Part shown: piece after piece, positions 8,108 through 16,537 of the stretch
How positions within the stretch are numbered: position 1 is the first letter of the stretch
Layout of the letters: each line of letters opens with the position of its first letter
NCBI RefSeq assembly: GCF_000297435.1
Contig: NZ_CAIP01000187.1
Span: 1 to 56,097 of the forward strand
From: Microcystis sp. T1-4
GTDB lineage: Bacteria > Cyanobacteriota > Cyanobacteriia > Cyanobacteriales > Microcystaceae
DNA length: 56,097 bases
Direction: 5' to 3'
Notes under the pieces: model-generated
Told to the model about the DNA's origin: nothing
Seen by the model: only the letters and a program-made list of their open reading frames with translations
Database searches by the model: none
Position numbers and translations under genes: made by a program

Positions 8108-9745
8108 ATGTTTTTGCTGAAAGAATCTCGCTCTTTTTTTAGACAGGGATGGACAATTGCGGTTTTACTAATTGCCCTGCTTGTTTCCCTGCCAATTTTA
8201 TCGGTGGCCAGTAGTTTATTAACTAATTCCAGTCAAGTTTGGCAACATCTGATCGAAACTGTTCTCTGGGATTATCTAGTTAATTCTTTTTGGTTAATGT
8301 GCGGGGTGGGCAGCGGCGTTTTAATCATCGGTGTCGGGACCGCTTGGTTAACAACGATGTGTCAATTTCCCGGTCGTCAACAATTTCAATGGTTATTACT
8401 ACTACCCCTTGCCGCTCCCGCCTATCTCTTGGCCTATACTTATACCAATATGATGGACTATTTTGGTCCGGTGCAGACCTTCTTAAGAAGCGTTTTCGGT
8501 TGGAATAGTGTCGAAGATTATTGGTTTCCTAATATCCGTTCTCTTTGGGGGGGGATTCTGATGTTAATACTGGTGCTTTATCCCTACGTTTATCTGTTAG
8601 CAAGGGTCGGTTTTTTAGAACAATCTGTCTGCACGGTGGAGGCAAGTCGCTCCTTGGGATGTAATCCTTGGCGCGGTTTTTTTACCGTTGCTTTACCCCT
8701 AGCAAGACCAGCAATTATGGCGGGATTGGCCCTAGCTTTAATGGAAACTCTGAACGATTTTGGTACGGTGCAGTATTTCGGCATTAATGCTTTTACCACG
8801 GGGATTTATAATACTTGGTTCGGCATGGGCGATCGCATAGCGGCGGGGCAGTTATCAACAGTTTTAATGGTATTTATCCTCGTTTTAGTTTTCCTTGAAC
8901 AATCCTCCCGTCGTCAAGCTCGTTACTATGAAATGACCAATCGTTTCCAGTCACCGACTAAGTACGAACTAGGATTTGTTCGCAGTTTTTTGGCAATAAT
9001 CTCCTGTTTTTTACCAGTATTTCTTGGGTTTATTGCCCCTGCTTTCTATCTGACCTATCTAGCCTTTAATCATGCCCAAGAAACTTTTAATAATGACTTT
9101 TTTAGTTTGTCACTAAACAGTTTTTTTCTGGCTAGTTTAAGCGCAATTATTGCGGTAGTTTTAGCTTTAATTCTCGCCTACGGGGAAAGACTTAATCCGA
9201 ATAAAACTCTTAAGGGATCTGTGCGGATTGCGGCCGCTGGTTATGCTATACCCGGCATTGTTATCGCGGTGGGGGTTTTAATTCCTATCGGCAAATTAGA
9301 TAACTTTTTCAATCAAGGATTAAATATCAATTTAATTCTGAGCGGCACGATTTTCTGTGTGATTTTTGCCTATATTGTCCGGTTTTTAGCCGTAGCTTTC
9401 TCCACACTAGAATCGAGTTTAAGTAAAATTAAACCTAGTTTAGATGATGCTTCTCGCAGCCTTGGCTATGGCACTGGTGCCACTTTAATGAAAGTGCATA
9501 TTCCTCTTTTGTCGGGGGGATTATTGACAGCGGCTATGTTAGTTTTTGTCGATGTGATGAAGGAATTACCAGCCACTTTGGTCCTAAGACCTTTTAATTT
9601 TGATACCCTAGCGGTGCGCGTTTATCAATACGCCAGCGATGAACGTTTGGTGGAAGCGGCGGCCCCGGCCCTGGCCATTGTCCTAGTGGGATTAATTCCG
9701 GTAATTTTTTTAAGTTGGCAAATTTCCCGACGGGCGATCGATTAA
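8108..9745 (+). CDS. futB: Double-length ABC transporter permease, Fe3+ (FutB/AfuB) type
   Basis: A 545-residue integral membrane protein with about twelve membrane helices in two homologous halves, as in FutB/SfuB/AfuB ferric permeases. Each half carries an EAA loop that docks the ATPase: EASRSLGCNPWRGFFTVALP near residue 178 and DASRSLGYGTGATLMKVHIP near residue 450. The family moves ferric iron (sometimes thiamine or spermidine) delivered by a periplasmic binding protein. Neither the binding protein (FutA) nor the ATPase (FutC) is in this window; scattered fut genes are common in cyanobacteria. No Fur box is visible in the 79-base upstream gap. The assignment to iron is by family resemblance. 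Confidence 0.82.
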   Translation: MFLLKESRSFFRQGWTIAVLLIALLVSLPILSVASSLLTNSSQVWQHLIETVLWDYLVNSFWLMCGVGSGVLIIGVGTAWLTTMCQFPGRQQFQWLLLLPLAAPAYLLAYTYTNMMDYFGPVQTFLRSVFGWNSVEDYWFPNIRSLWGGILMLILVLYPYVYLLARVGFLEQSVCTVEASRSLGCNPWRGFFTVALPLARPAIMAGLALALMETLNDFGTVQYFGINAFTTGIYNTWFGMGDRIAAGQLSTVLMVFILVLVFLEQSSRRQARYYEMTNRFQSPTKYELGFVRSFLAIISCFLPVFLGFIAPAFYLTYLAFNHAQETFNNDFFSLSLNSFFLASLSAIIAVVLALILAYGERLNPNKTLKGSVRIAAAGYAIPGIVIAVGVLIPIGKLDNFFNQGLNINLILSGTIFCVIFAYIVRFLAVAFSTLESSLSKIKPSLDDASRSLGYGTGATLMKVHIPLLSGGLLTAAMLVFVDVMKELPATLVLRPFNFDTLAVRVYQYASDERLVEAAAPALAIVLVGLIPVIFLSWQISRRAID

Positions 9746-9816
9746 AGTGGTGGCCGATTCCTAGACCAGTTGGCGATCGGCCAGCAGCTTAGTTCTATAG
9801 TCTAGTACAAAATAAT

Positions 9817-9834
9817 GTTACAGTTCTTGACAAG
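9817..9834 (+). promoter_or_regulatory. Candidate HLR1 (RpaB) site upstream of psaD
   Basis: The direct repeat GTTACAGT-TC-TTGACAAG has the spacing of the cyanobacterial HLR1 element (two GTTACAWW-like octamers two bases apart), bound by the response regulator RpaB at photosystem I promoters. It lies 80 bases before the psaD ATG. The second half departs from consensus at one core base (TTGACA for TTTACA). Confidence 0.5.
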
Positions 9835-9913
9835 ACTACTAGAGAGGGGGGGTGTCAGTGATAGGATTCCCTAAAACCCCTTTTCTTTATTTTTGTAGAG
9901 AGAACAAAACCCT

Positions 9914-10339
9914 ATGACAGAACTTTCTGGAAAAGCTCCTAAGTTCGGTGGCAGCACAGGCGGTTTACTCGCCAAAGCCGATCTAGAAGAAAAGTACGCC
10001 ATCACCTGGACAAGCAGCAAAGAACAAGTCTTTGAAATGCCCACCGGTGGCGCCGCTATCATGAACGAAGGCGAAAATCTCCTCTATTTGGCCCGCAAAG
10101 AACACGCGCTCGCTCTTGGTACCCAATTCCGGACGAAATTCAAACCCAAAATCGAAGATTACAAAATCTATCGGATTTACCCCAGTGGTGAAGTGCAGTA
10201 TCTCCACCCTGCTGATGGTGTCTTCCCCGAAAAAGTTAACGCTGGTCGTGAATTTTTCGGCAAAAAAGACCGCAATATCGGCAAAAACCCGGAACCGGCG
10301 ACAATTAAGTTCTCTGGTGTCACTCCCTACGAAGCATAA
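9914..10339 (+). CDS. psaD: Photosystem I reaction centre subunit II
   Basis: A 141-residue protein matching cyanobacterial PsaD over its full length (start MTELSGKAPKFGGSTGGLL, conserved EEKYAITW and FEMPTGGAAIM, basic middle KFKPKIEDYKIYRIYP). PsaD sits on the stromal side of photosystem I and forms the ferredoxin docking site with PsaC and PsaE. It has no membrane segment. The codon choice and C-rich third positions suggest high expression. The upstream region has an HLR1-like repeat and the downstream region a strong hairpin, so it is probably transcribed alone. psaD next to trpE is also seen in Synechocystis 6803 (slr0737-slr0738). Confidence 0.97.
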   Translation: MTELSGKAPKFGGSTGGLLAKADLEEKYAITWTSSKEQVFEMPTGGAAIMNEGENLLYLARKEHALALGTQFRTKFKPKIEDYKIYRIYPSGEVQYLHPADGVFPEKVNAGREFFGKKDRNIGKNPEPATIKFSGVTPYEA

Positions 10340-10349
10340 ATAATCCCTA

Positions 10350-10417
10350 AAATCGAGAGAGGGGAGTTAGATTTAGAAGCTATTTGGCCCTAAGATTTAA
10401 CTTCTGACTCTCGATTT
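10350..10417 (+). terminator. Hairpin downstream of psaD
   Basis: Perfect ten-base arms AAATCGAGAG (10350-10359) and CTCTCGATTT (10408-10417) enclose further partial pairing (AGTTA with TAACT). The position, ten bases after the psaD stop, fits a transcript end or a 3' stabilising structure. There is no long T run after it. Confidence 0.6.
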
Positions 10418-10419
10418 CT

Positions 10420-10565
10420 GGCTCTCCCAGGTTTGGTGGGTAAAATGTATTCTAGGATACAGTCCTGCTGGCGAGTGAGTGGAACGAACCACAAAGACAC
10501 AAAGGACACAAAGATTGATCGATCATATTGTAAGTTAAACTGATCACACAGAACCTAGAAGAGCC
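10420..10565 (+). repeat. MITE family C, copy 1
   Basis: A 146-bp element with imperfect terminal inverted repeats GGCTCTCCCAGGTT (left) and AACCTAGAAGAGCC (right). A near-identical inverted copy lies at 14219-14363. It contains the phrase CCACAAAGACACAAAGGAC and no reading frame. Confidence 0.8.
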
Positions 10566-10835
10566 GATTTCTCTGATCGCAATCGGCAATCAATTGCTAG
10601 TTAGGGTTTGCTGAAAAAGGTTTCGTAAAGTCAGGAGTCAGGAGTCGGGGTGGTCACTGCGTGCGCTTTGCGGGGGGTTTTGGGGTGTTAGGGTGATGAG
10701 ACAACTTCCCCATTCCCCCACTTCCCCACTTCCCCACTTCCCCACTTCCCCATTCCCCCACTCCCCCACTCCTTCATAATTCATAATTTATAATTCATAA
10801 TTCATAATTCCTTCCGTTTCCTGAACCATCAAAAT
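10566..10835. repeat. Repeat-filled spacer before trpE
   Basis: This contains a single MITE-B-type end (AGGGTTTGCTGAAAAAGG at 10603-10620), GGAGTCA heptamers, a GGTGGTCACTGCGTGCGC phrase also found at 32824-32842, a run of CTTCCCCA units (about 10700-10770) and ATTCATA heptamers (10773-10810). Apart from a possible trpE promoter there is nothing else I can support. Confidence 0.7.
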
Positions 10836-12356
10836 ATGATCTTCCCCGACTTTGATCGCTTTCGTCAACTCGCCGGCCAAGGTAACTTTATTCCCGTCTA
10901 TCAAGAATGGATCGCTGACCTAGAAACGCCGGTTTCGGCCTGGTATAAAATTTGTGCCGATCAAGCCTACAATTTTTTATTAGAGTCGGTGGAAGGCGGC
11001 GAAACCTTGGGACGCTACAGCTTTTTAGGCGGCGATCCCGTCTGGGTATTGGAAGCGCGGGGAAACACCACCACCCAAACTTTTCGCGATGGTTCTCAAG
11101 AGATTTTTTCGGGGGATCCTTTCGAGATTTTAACCCAATGTTTAGCCCCGATCGTACCGGTTAAATTGCCGCAATTACCCGCAGGAATAGGGGGTTTATT
11201 TGGTTTTTGGGGTTATGAATTAATTAATTGGATCGAACCGCGAGTGCCTATTTATCCCGCTACCGATGCCGATCTACCAGATGGTATTTGGATGCAGGTG
11301 GATAATCTGATTATTTTCGATCAAGTTAAACGGAAAATTTGGGCGATCGCCTATGCCGATATCCGGGGTAAAAATCCCGATTTAGCGGCTGCTTATCAAG
11401 CGGCCTGCGATCGAGTGACACAGTTAGTTCTGAAGTTACGATTACCCCTACCAACTAATGCCAAAACCCTAGAATTATTACCGGTTGGTCAGGGAAAAGA
11501 ATTGGTCTATGAAAGCAATACAACTCAGGAAAAATTCTGTGAAAATGTCCTAAAAGCCAAGGATTATATCAAAGCGGGTGATATCTTTCAGGTGGTTATT
11601 TCCCAGCGTTTAAATGCCAATTATCAGGGTCATCCCTTCGATTTATACCGTTCCTTGCGTCTGATTAATCCTTCTCCCTACATGGCTTTTTATAACTTTA
11701 AGGATTGGCAGATTATTGGCTCTAGTCCTGAAGTGATGGTTAAGGCAGAACGGGATGAATTAGGTAAAATAAAGGCTACGGTCAGACCAATTGCTGGCAC
11801 CCGTCGCCGGGGACAAAACTTGAGTGAAGATCAGGCTTTAGCAACGGATTTATTGCAAGATCCCAAAGAAATTGCCGAGCATATTATGTTAGTGGATTTG
11901 GGGAGAAATGATCTAGGCCGGGTCTGCGATCAAGGTACGGTCAAAGTGGATGAATTAATGATCATTGAACGTTATTCCCACGTTATGCACATTGTTAGTA
12001 ATGTGGTGGGGGATTTAGCAACCGATAAAACTGCTTGGGATTTATTAAAAGCTTGTTTTCCCGCCGGAACCGTCAGTGGGGCCCCGAAAATTCGCGCCAT
12101 GGAAATTATTCATGAATTAGAACCCTGTCGTCGCGGTCCCTATTCAGGGGTTTATGGTTACTACGATTTTGAGGGACAGTTAAATAGTGCCATCACGATT
12201 CGCACTATGATTGTTCGTCCCCAAGGTAATCAAAATTATCTGGTTTCCGTGCAAGCGGGAGCCGGGTTAGTAGCCGATTCTGAGCCGGAGAAAGAGTATG
12301 AAGAAACCCTCAACAAAGCCAGGGGTTTATTAGAGGCAATTCGCTGTTTAAGTTAG
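10836..12356 (+). CDS. trpE: Anthranilate synthase component I
   Basis: A 506-residue chorismate-binding enzyme that converts chorismate and ammonia to anthranilate, the first step of tryptophan synthesis, in complex with the TrpG glutaminase encoded 3.7 kb upstream. The N-terminal domain carries the LLESVEGGETLGRYSF allosteric (tryptophan-binding) region. The catalytic domain shows KAGDIFQVVISQR, PSPYMAFYNF, RPIAGTRRRG, SGAPKIRAMEIIHELEP and GAGLVADSEPEKEYEET. The length is normal for the family. No tryptophan-rich leader peptide or attenuator is visible upstream; the spacer is filled with repeats. Confidence 0.96.
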   Translation: MIFPDFDRFRQLAGQGNFIPVYQEWIADLETPVSAWYKICADQAYNFLLESVEGGETLGRYSFLGGDPVWVLEARGNTTTQTFRDGSQEIFSGDPFEILTQCLAPIVPVKLPQLPAGIGGLFGFWGYELINWIEPRVPIYPATDADLPDGIWMQVDNLIIFDQVKRKIWAIAYADIRGKNPDLAAAYQAACDRVTQLVLKLRLPLPTNAKTLELLPVGQGKELVYESNTTQEKFCENVLKAKDYIKAGDIFQVVISQRLNANYQGHPFDLYRSLRLINPSPYMAFYNFKDWQIIGSSPEVMVKAERDELGKIKATVRPIAGTRRRGQNLSEDQALATDLLQDPKEIAEHIMLVDLGRNDLGRVCDQGTVKVDELMIIERYSHVMHIVSNVVGDLATDKTAWDLLKACFPAGTVSGAPKIRAMEIIHELEPCRRGPYSGVYGYYDFEGQLNSAITIRTMIVRPQGNQNYLVSVQAGAGLVADSEPEKEYEETLNKARGLLEAIRCLS

Positions 12357-12462
12357 ATTTTTTAGGTTGGGAGCCAGTTAAGGGGATTTGGCCATGATTT
12401 CCGAGAAGGAATAGGGTTAACTAACCAGGATAACATCAAGGTTACAGCTTATGGCCATAAGT

Positions 12463-13719
12463 TTAGCGAGGGGTAATAGTTACTAAAACCTGATAGGAGT
12501 TTGTCGGACTCGTAAACACTAATAAAACTTGGTTATTATTAAGACTGTTGATGTTTTCAGGTAAAGTGGTGCTATCAGAGGTATATACCTCTACGTTTTG
12601 ATCCAGATCAATATCATCCCAATCGAAATTAGACATCCCCTCATCCACATCAATCCTAATGCTATCTCCAGCATTTGCCGGAACAGTTATCCCTTGTCCA
12701 ATAGCAGGGCCTCCTCTATCAAGCCAACGATCCGCTTGGGTACCTGTAGTAACAGAACAGGAGGAACAATTTCCTTGAATAACTTCAGCTTTAACATTTG
12801 CTGCCACGGTAAGGATGGGTACAACTGCCTTATCAGTGTCCCCACCTTCAACCGGCAGCTCAAAAGAGGGACCACCACCATCAGGGGGACCATCAGGGGG
12901 ACCATCAGGGGGACCACCACCATCAGGGGGACTACCATCATCAGGGCCGCCTGCGAGACAAAATATTTCACAAGCCGCTCTGGGGAAAACTCTGGTGCTG
13001 ACAGAATAGTTAGCTTCATCTCCAGTGGTCATCTCTACCTGAGCCTCGGCATTCAAAATCACTTGATTACCATCCTCGTGAACACAGGCATAAAAACCGT
13101 CCACAGCGTTAGGATCGGCGGCGATTAGGTTAAAATCCTCAGGACAATTGGGGTTACTAGCAGCCGCCAACATATCGGTGACGGGGGAAGGTATCCAATC
13201 GGAATTAATATCGTAGTTGCCATTTTCGTCCAAGTTCGGACCATAGCGCCACAAGACCCGCGGACCGGTCAAACTATTTTCAGGGTCTTTGGTATAGTAA
13301 ACGATCTGGTTGGGGAGCAGCAGACGTGGATCGCCGGGATCAGGAATTTGAAAAGCTAGAACCGCTCGCGCTCCTATGGGGACTTGAGTGCTGTTGATCC
13401 CAACGTCAGTATCAGCGATAATTCTTGCTCGTCTCACGTCATCTGAAACAAACTCTAGAGTACGATTAAGATTATTTTGGATTTCACTATCGGCATTAGC
13501 TCGATAGTTACTTCTGAGCAGGTTAATCAAGCCAATTCCCGACACCAAGACGGCAATCAGCATGATCAAACCCGCCAGTAAAACTTCTGTAATCGTGAAA
13601 CCCGCTTGCAAAGGACTCTGGTTCGGCAGGCTCACCAACTGGTTCGACAGGCTCACCAACCTAGGGGATTTTTTCTGTAAACTACCTAAGTGATTGATGT
13701 ACTCTAAATAAAAACGCAT
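12463..13719 (-). CDS. Pseudopilin-like protein with prepilin cleavage site (PulJ/HpsC-like)
   Basis: The prepilin motif LQAG/FTITEVLLAGLIML has the invariant Gly before the cut, Glu+5 after it and a hydrophobic helix, so the product enters a type IV pilus or type II secretion machine as a minor pilin. A pilin-like domain follows to about residue 270 with LNRTLEFVSDDVRRARI. A low-complexity PPDG/PDGGG linker comes next, and then a beta-rich C-terminal domain of about 120 residues with a CSSC pair. I use the ATG at 13719 (418 residues); a TTG at 13809 would lengthen the leader further. It could be an HpsC-type protein of hormogonium polysaccharide secretion, but I cannot prove that from sequence alone. 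It stands alone here. Its DNA has short tandem duplications in the leader and linker. Confidence 0.7.
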   Translation of the reverse strand: MRFYLEYINHLGSLQKKSPRLVSLSNQLVSLPNQSPLQAGFTITEVLLAGLIMLIAVLVSGIGLINLLRSNYRANADSEIQNNLNRTLEFVSDDVRRARIIADTDVGINSTQVPIGARAVLAFQIPDPGDPRLLLPNQIVYYTKDPENSLTGPRVLWRYGPNLDENGNYDINSDWIPSPVTDMLAAASNPNCPEDFNLIAADPNAVDGFYACVHEDGNQVILNAEAQVEMTTGDEANYSVSTRVFPRAACEIFCLAGGPDDGSPPDGGGPPDGPPDGPPDGGGPSFELPVEGGDTDKAVVPILTVAANVKAEVIQGNCSSCSVTTGTQADRWLDRGGPAIGQGITVPANAGDSIRIDVDEGMSNFDWDDIDLDQNVEVYTSDSTTLPENINSLNNNQVLLVFTSPTNSYQVLVTITPR

Positions 13720-13980
13720 GGTCTTAACCCGTCCCAATTCCCATTTTATATACTTCTTAGACACTTGACATTTATTGCAGTCGCAGAGATTTATTAAACC
13801 ATCGGTCAATCAAGCCGAAAGGGGTTTTCGGAAACCAGTGAAAATTTGCTACTACCTACTTCCTTCACAATTCCCCTAGAAAAATCCCGATCAAGAATAT
13901 TTTGACCTAATTAACTGTATCACTAAATACAGGATAGACCAAGAAAATCTTCGAGATTGTGATTTAGATCTGATCCGATG

Positions 13981-13996
13981 AGTGATTTTGATCACA
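13981..13996 (-). promoter_or_regulatory. Candidate SyCRP1 (cAMP receptor) site upstream of the pseudopilin gene
   Basis: On the minus strand the sequence is TGTGATCAAAATCACT, matching nine of ten core bases of the CRP/SyCRP1 consensus TGTGA-N6-TCACA. It lies 262 bases upstream of the ATG of the pseudopilin gene and in the right orientation to serve it. SyCRP1 controls motility and pilus-related genes in Synechocystis. Confidence 0.45.
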
Positions 13997-14218
13997 GCTA
14001 TTACAGCCCTTTCCGAGACGGATCATCCCATGCAATCAACGAAAAGCTTACTGCATAAGCACTTCAACCCTAGTAGTTGTACTTGTGCGATCTGCAAATT
14101 GCTCTCAGTACCTAAGCAAAATTAATTACACATCTAAGCCGTCAGCCTTTTGCTGTGATCGGTAAACAGTAATCAGTAATCAGTGAAAAGACAGTAGGAA
14201 ACTTCTATTGAACCCACC

Positions 14219-14363
14219 GGCTCTTCTAGGTTCTGTGTGATAAGTTTAACTTATATAGGATCGATCAATCTTTGTGTCCTTTGTGTCTTTGTGGTTCCTT
14301 CCACTCGCTCGCTAGGAAGAATGTATCTTAGAATACATTTTGCCCACCAAACCTAAGAGAGCC
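14219..14363 (-). repeat. MITE family C, copy 2 (inverted)
   Basis: Reverse complement of the element at 10420-10565, with the same terminal GGCTCT and AGAGCC ends. The two copies flank trpE and the pseudopilin gene in opposite orientation. Confidence 0.8.
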
Positions 14364-14381
14364 ACCCACCTTCCGCACTTC

Positions 14382-14495
14382 TTAAGTAGTCGTGCAAAAT
14401 TAATTTCCTAGTGAAGATAGGCAAGAGGCAAGAGGCAAGAGGCAAGAGGCAAGAGGTGTTTAGATATGTGTAATTAATTTTGCTTAGGTACTTAA
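14382..14495 (+). repeat. MITE family A, complete copy
   Basis: A 114-bp element. The left end reads TTAAGTAGTCGTGCAAAATT. The right end, read in reverse complement, is TTAAGTACCTAAGCAAAATT. The terminal inverted repeats therefore match in TTAAGTA and GCAAAATTAATT with a variable middle. The core has five GGCAAGA heptamers. Ends with TA borders suggest mobilisation by an IS630/Tc1-type transposase. Confidence 0.8.
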
Positions 14496-14970
14496 CATTC
14501 AATTGATAATTTTTACTAATACATTGATTACAACCTTTTGCCAGTAAGGATTGTAGCTACAATGATCGATTTTCATCAAGGGGAAGGATTGTAATTTGTT
14601 TTCTCAGAAAAAATCAATTATTGAAAATGTTCTCAATAGTAGTTTCTACAATGAAGGTTTTTCGTCAAAACATCTTGGGGAATGTAAAAATATATAAAGA
14701 TATATGAAGATGTGCGGAATGTCGGATTGAATACTGCACACTTAAAACTCAAATCTGATAACTGATAGCTGTCTCGGAGTCTCCCGTCTCGACTAGGAAA
14801 TTAATTTTGCACGACTACTTACTTAATCGCTTTTGGGAGTAAGTGGTTTTACTGGTTAGCCGTACATTTGTATTAGTATAATTGTTGACCCTCAAGGAGA
14901 TAAGAAGGCCCAAGGACTGGTTACAATCAAGGATAAGTAATTTTTCGATCGATGTCATCTCAAAATAATC

Positions 14971-15381
14971 ATGCGTCTCTTACACACCATGCTCCGGGTC
15001 AATAACTTGCAGGAATCTCTACAATTTTACTGCGACGTGCTAGGAATGAAGTTATTGCGCCAGAAAGACTATCCCAATGGTCAATTTACCCTCGCTTTCG
15101 TCGGTTATGGCGATGAAGCTAATCATGCTGTCATCGAACTGACCTATAATTGGGGAGTCGATCACTACGAAGTCGGTAATGCTTACGGTCATATTGCCCT
15201 AGGCGTGGATGATATCTATAGCACCTGTGAGAAAATTAAAGCCCTTGGTGGCAATGTCACCCGGGAGCCAGGCCCGATGAAACACGGTTCTACGGTGATT
15301 GCTTTCGTGGAAGATCCTAATGGCTACAAGATCGAGTTAATTCAACTAGGAACCCAGGGGGCTGCCGTGGTTACGGCTTAA
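14971..15381 (+). CDS. gloA: Lactoylglutathione lyase (glyoxalase I)
   Basis: A 136-residue single-domain glyoxalase I, which isomerises the methylglyoxal-glutathione hemithioacetal to S-lactoylglutathione. The four metal ligands fall exactly at the E. coli GloA positions: His5, Glu56, His74 and Glu122 (in LLHTML, AVIELTY, YGHIALG and YKIELIQ). The length also matches the nickel-type bacterial enzyme. The stop is 10 bases before the CYTH gene, so the two probably form an operon. Confidence 0.95.
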   Translation: MRLLHTMLRVNNLQESLQFYCDVLGMKLLRQKDYPNGQFTLAFVGYGDEANHAVIELTYNWGVDHYEVGNAYGHIALGVDDIYSTCEKIKALGGNVTREPGPMKHGSTVIAFVEDPNGYKIELIQLGTQGAAVVTA

Positions 15382-15391
15382 TCAAAAACCT

Positions 15392-15865
15392 ATGACTGTT
15401 GAAATTGAACGGAAGTTTCTGGTTAAAGGGGATCACTGGCGATCGCTGGCTGCGGGCAAGTTGTATCGTCAGGGATATATTCCTACCCAAGATGGATTGA
15501 CAACTGTGCGAGTTCGTGTAGTTGGAGATCGGGGTTATTTAACCATTAAAGGCAAGACTGAGGGCATTAGTCGTCAGGAATTCGAGTATGCAATTCCCCT
15601 AGAAGATGCGGCACTCATGTTAGAAAACCTCTGCGAAAAACCTTTAGTCGAAAAGATTCGTCATCGCATTTCTCTGGATAATTTTACTTGGGAAGTTGAT
15701 GAATTTTTGGGAGACAATCAAGGCTTGATTATGGCTGAAATTGAGTTGGAACAAGAGGATCAAGTCATTACTATTCCTGATTGGATCGGCGAAGAAGTCA
15801 CGGGAGATGAGCGATACTACAATAGCAATTTACAGAAATTTCCCTATAAAATCTGGTCATTGTAG
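15392..15865 (+). CDS. CYTH-domain protein (triphosphate tunnel metalloenzyme)
   Basis: A 157-residue CYTH protein with the diagnostic ExExK motif at residues 4-8 (EIERK), a conserved RVRVVGDRGYLTIKGK strand pair, and acidic C-terminal strands (WEVDEFLG, LIMAEIELE). Family members hydrolyse inorganic triphosphate or nucleoside triphosphates inside an eight-stranded tunnel; short stand-alone bacterial forms are usually tripolyphosphatases. Substrate not provable here. It follows gloA by ten bases. Confidence 0.9.
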   Translation: MTVEIERKFLVKGDHWRSLAAGKLYRQGYIPTQDGLTTVRVRVVGDRGYLTIKGKTEGISRQEFEYAIPLEDAALMLENLCEKPLVEKIRHRISLDNFTWEVDEFLGDNQGLIMAEIELEQEDQVITIPDWIGEEVTGDERYYNSNLQKFPYKIWSL

Positions 15866-15883
15866 TATTAATTTCCTACCAGT

Positions 15884-16537
15884 TTAACTCTGGGTAGATA
15901 CGGCTTTTTCTGCTTCGTTTAGCTTATTCGTTACCCGTCGGAGAACGCCATTAATAAAACGATAACCTTCATCATCAGAATAACGTTTGGCTAATTCGAT
16001 CGCCTCATTAATTGCTACTTTTTGAGGTATATCGAGATAGAGCATTTCTGCCACGGCAATTTGCAGGATATCCCGATCGATTCTTGGTAAACGATGTAGT
16101 TGCCAATCCACTAAAGCGCTGGTTAATTCCTGTTCGATTTCCGCACGACGACGATAGACTGTACCGATTAATTCTAGGGCATATTCCCGCACTTCGTACT
16201 GACTGGATAACTGGACAATTTCGGGAAAATCTATCACGGTTCCTAAACGATTAATGGCATTGTGGGTAAGAGAAATTGCCTCTTTTACCATAGTTTGAGC
16301 GCTTTTTAGATTTGTCGCCTTAGTATCACTAGCGAGAATCCTTTCATTACCACGACTAATTTCAGCAGCAGCGGTTTCTAAGGTTTCTTGAATTTCCAGG
16401 GTTAAGGTTCTAACTGCGACTAAAATTAAATCATTTAAAGTTTGCTGTTCTAGGTTTTCAGGATTGCCTTTAATCTGACTTAAACTCAAAAGGGCAAGTT
16501 CTCGAGCAATGCGGCGGGGTTGTTGACGGGGAGGCAT
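15884..16537 (-). CDS. nusB: Transcription antitermination factor NusB
   Basis: A 217-residue NusB that binds boxA RNA with NusE (S10) in antitermination of rRNA operons. The start PRRIARELALLSLSQIKG and the C-terminal DRDILQIAVAEMLYLDIPQKVAINEAIELAKRY are typical; that second stretch carries the conserved helix contacting S10. It is longer than the roughly 140-residue E. coli protein because of an inserted helical region at about residues 28-100, as in other cyanobacterial NusB proteins. It converges on the CYTH gene with a 19-base gap. Confidence 0.93.
   Translation of the reverse strand: MPPRQQPRRIARELALLSLSQIKGNPENLEQQTLNDLILVAVRTLTLEIQETLETAAAEISRGNERILASDTKATNLKSAQTMVKEAISLTHNAINRLGTVIDFPEIVQLSSQYEVREYALELIGTVYRRRAEIEQELTSALVDWQLHRLPRIDRDILQIAVAEMLYLDIPQKVAINEAIELAKRYSDDEGYRFINGVLRRVTNKLNEAEKAVSTQS

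Larger units (their letters stand above)
13810..14970. repeat. MITE nest (gene-free 1.1 kb)
   Basis: No supported gene. Two outward ends of a MITE-A family element lie in reverse orientation at about 14104-14137 and 14790-14821. Between them sit a MITE-C copy (14219-14363), a complete forward MITE-A copy (14382-14495) and AATCAGT heptamers. This looks like repeated insertion of elements into one another. A 31-codon frame at 14031 and AT-rich sequence at 14500-14760 show nothing recognisable. Confidence 0.7.

Noticed and set aside
10566..10835. Tryptophan attenuator before trpE
   Set aside because: There is no leader peptide with Trp codons and no alternating terminator structure, only repeats.
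12598..13128. Plus-strand frame of 176 codons opposite the pseudopilin gene
   Set aside because: Its Gly/Thr repeat part is the antisense of the PPDG linker, and the pseudopilin frame has clear family motifs.
14031..14126. 31-codon frame with a CTCAIC motif upstream of MITE-A
   Set aside because: No ribosome site, and its end lies in MITE sequence. It could be a remnant but cannot be supported.
14420..14457. CRISPR-like repeat array
   Set aside because: The GGCAAGA and other heptamers are contiguous short tandem repeats without spacers, and no cas gene is present.
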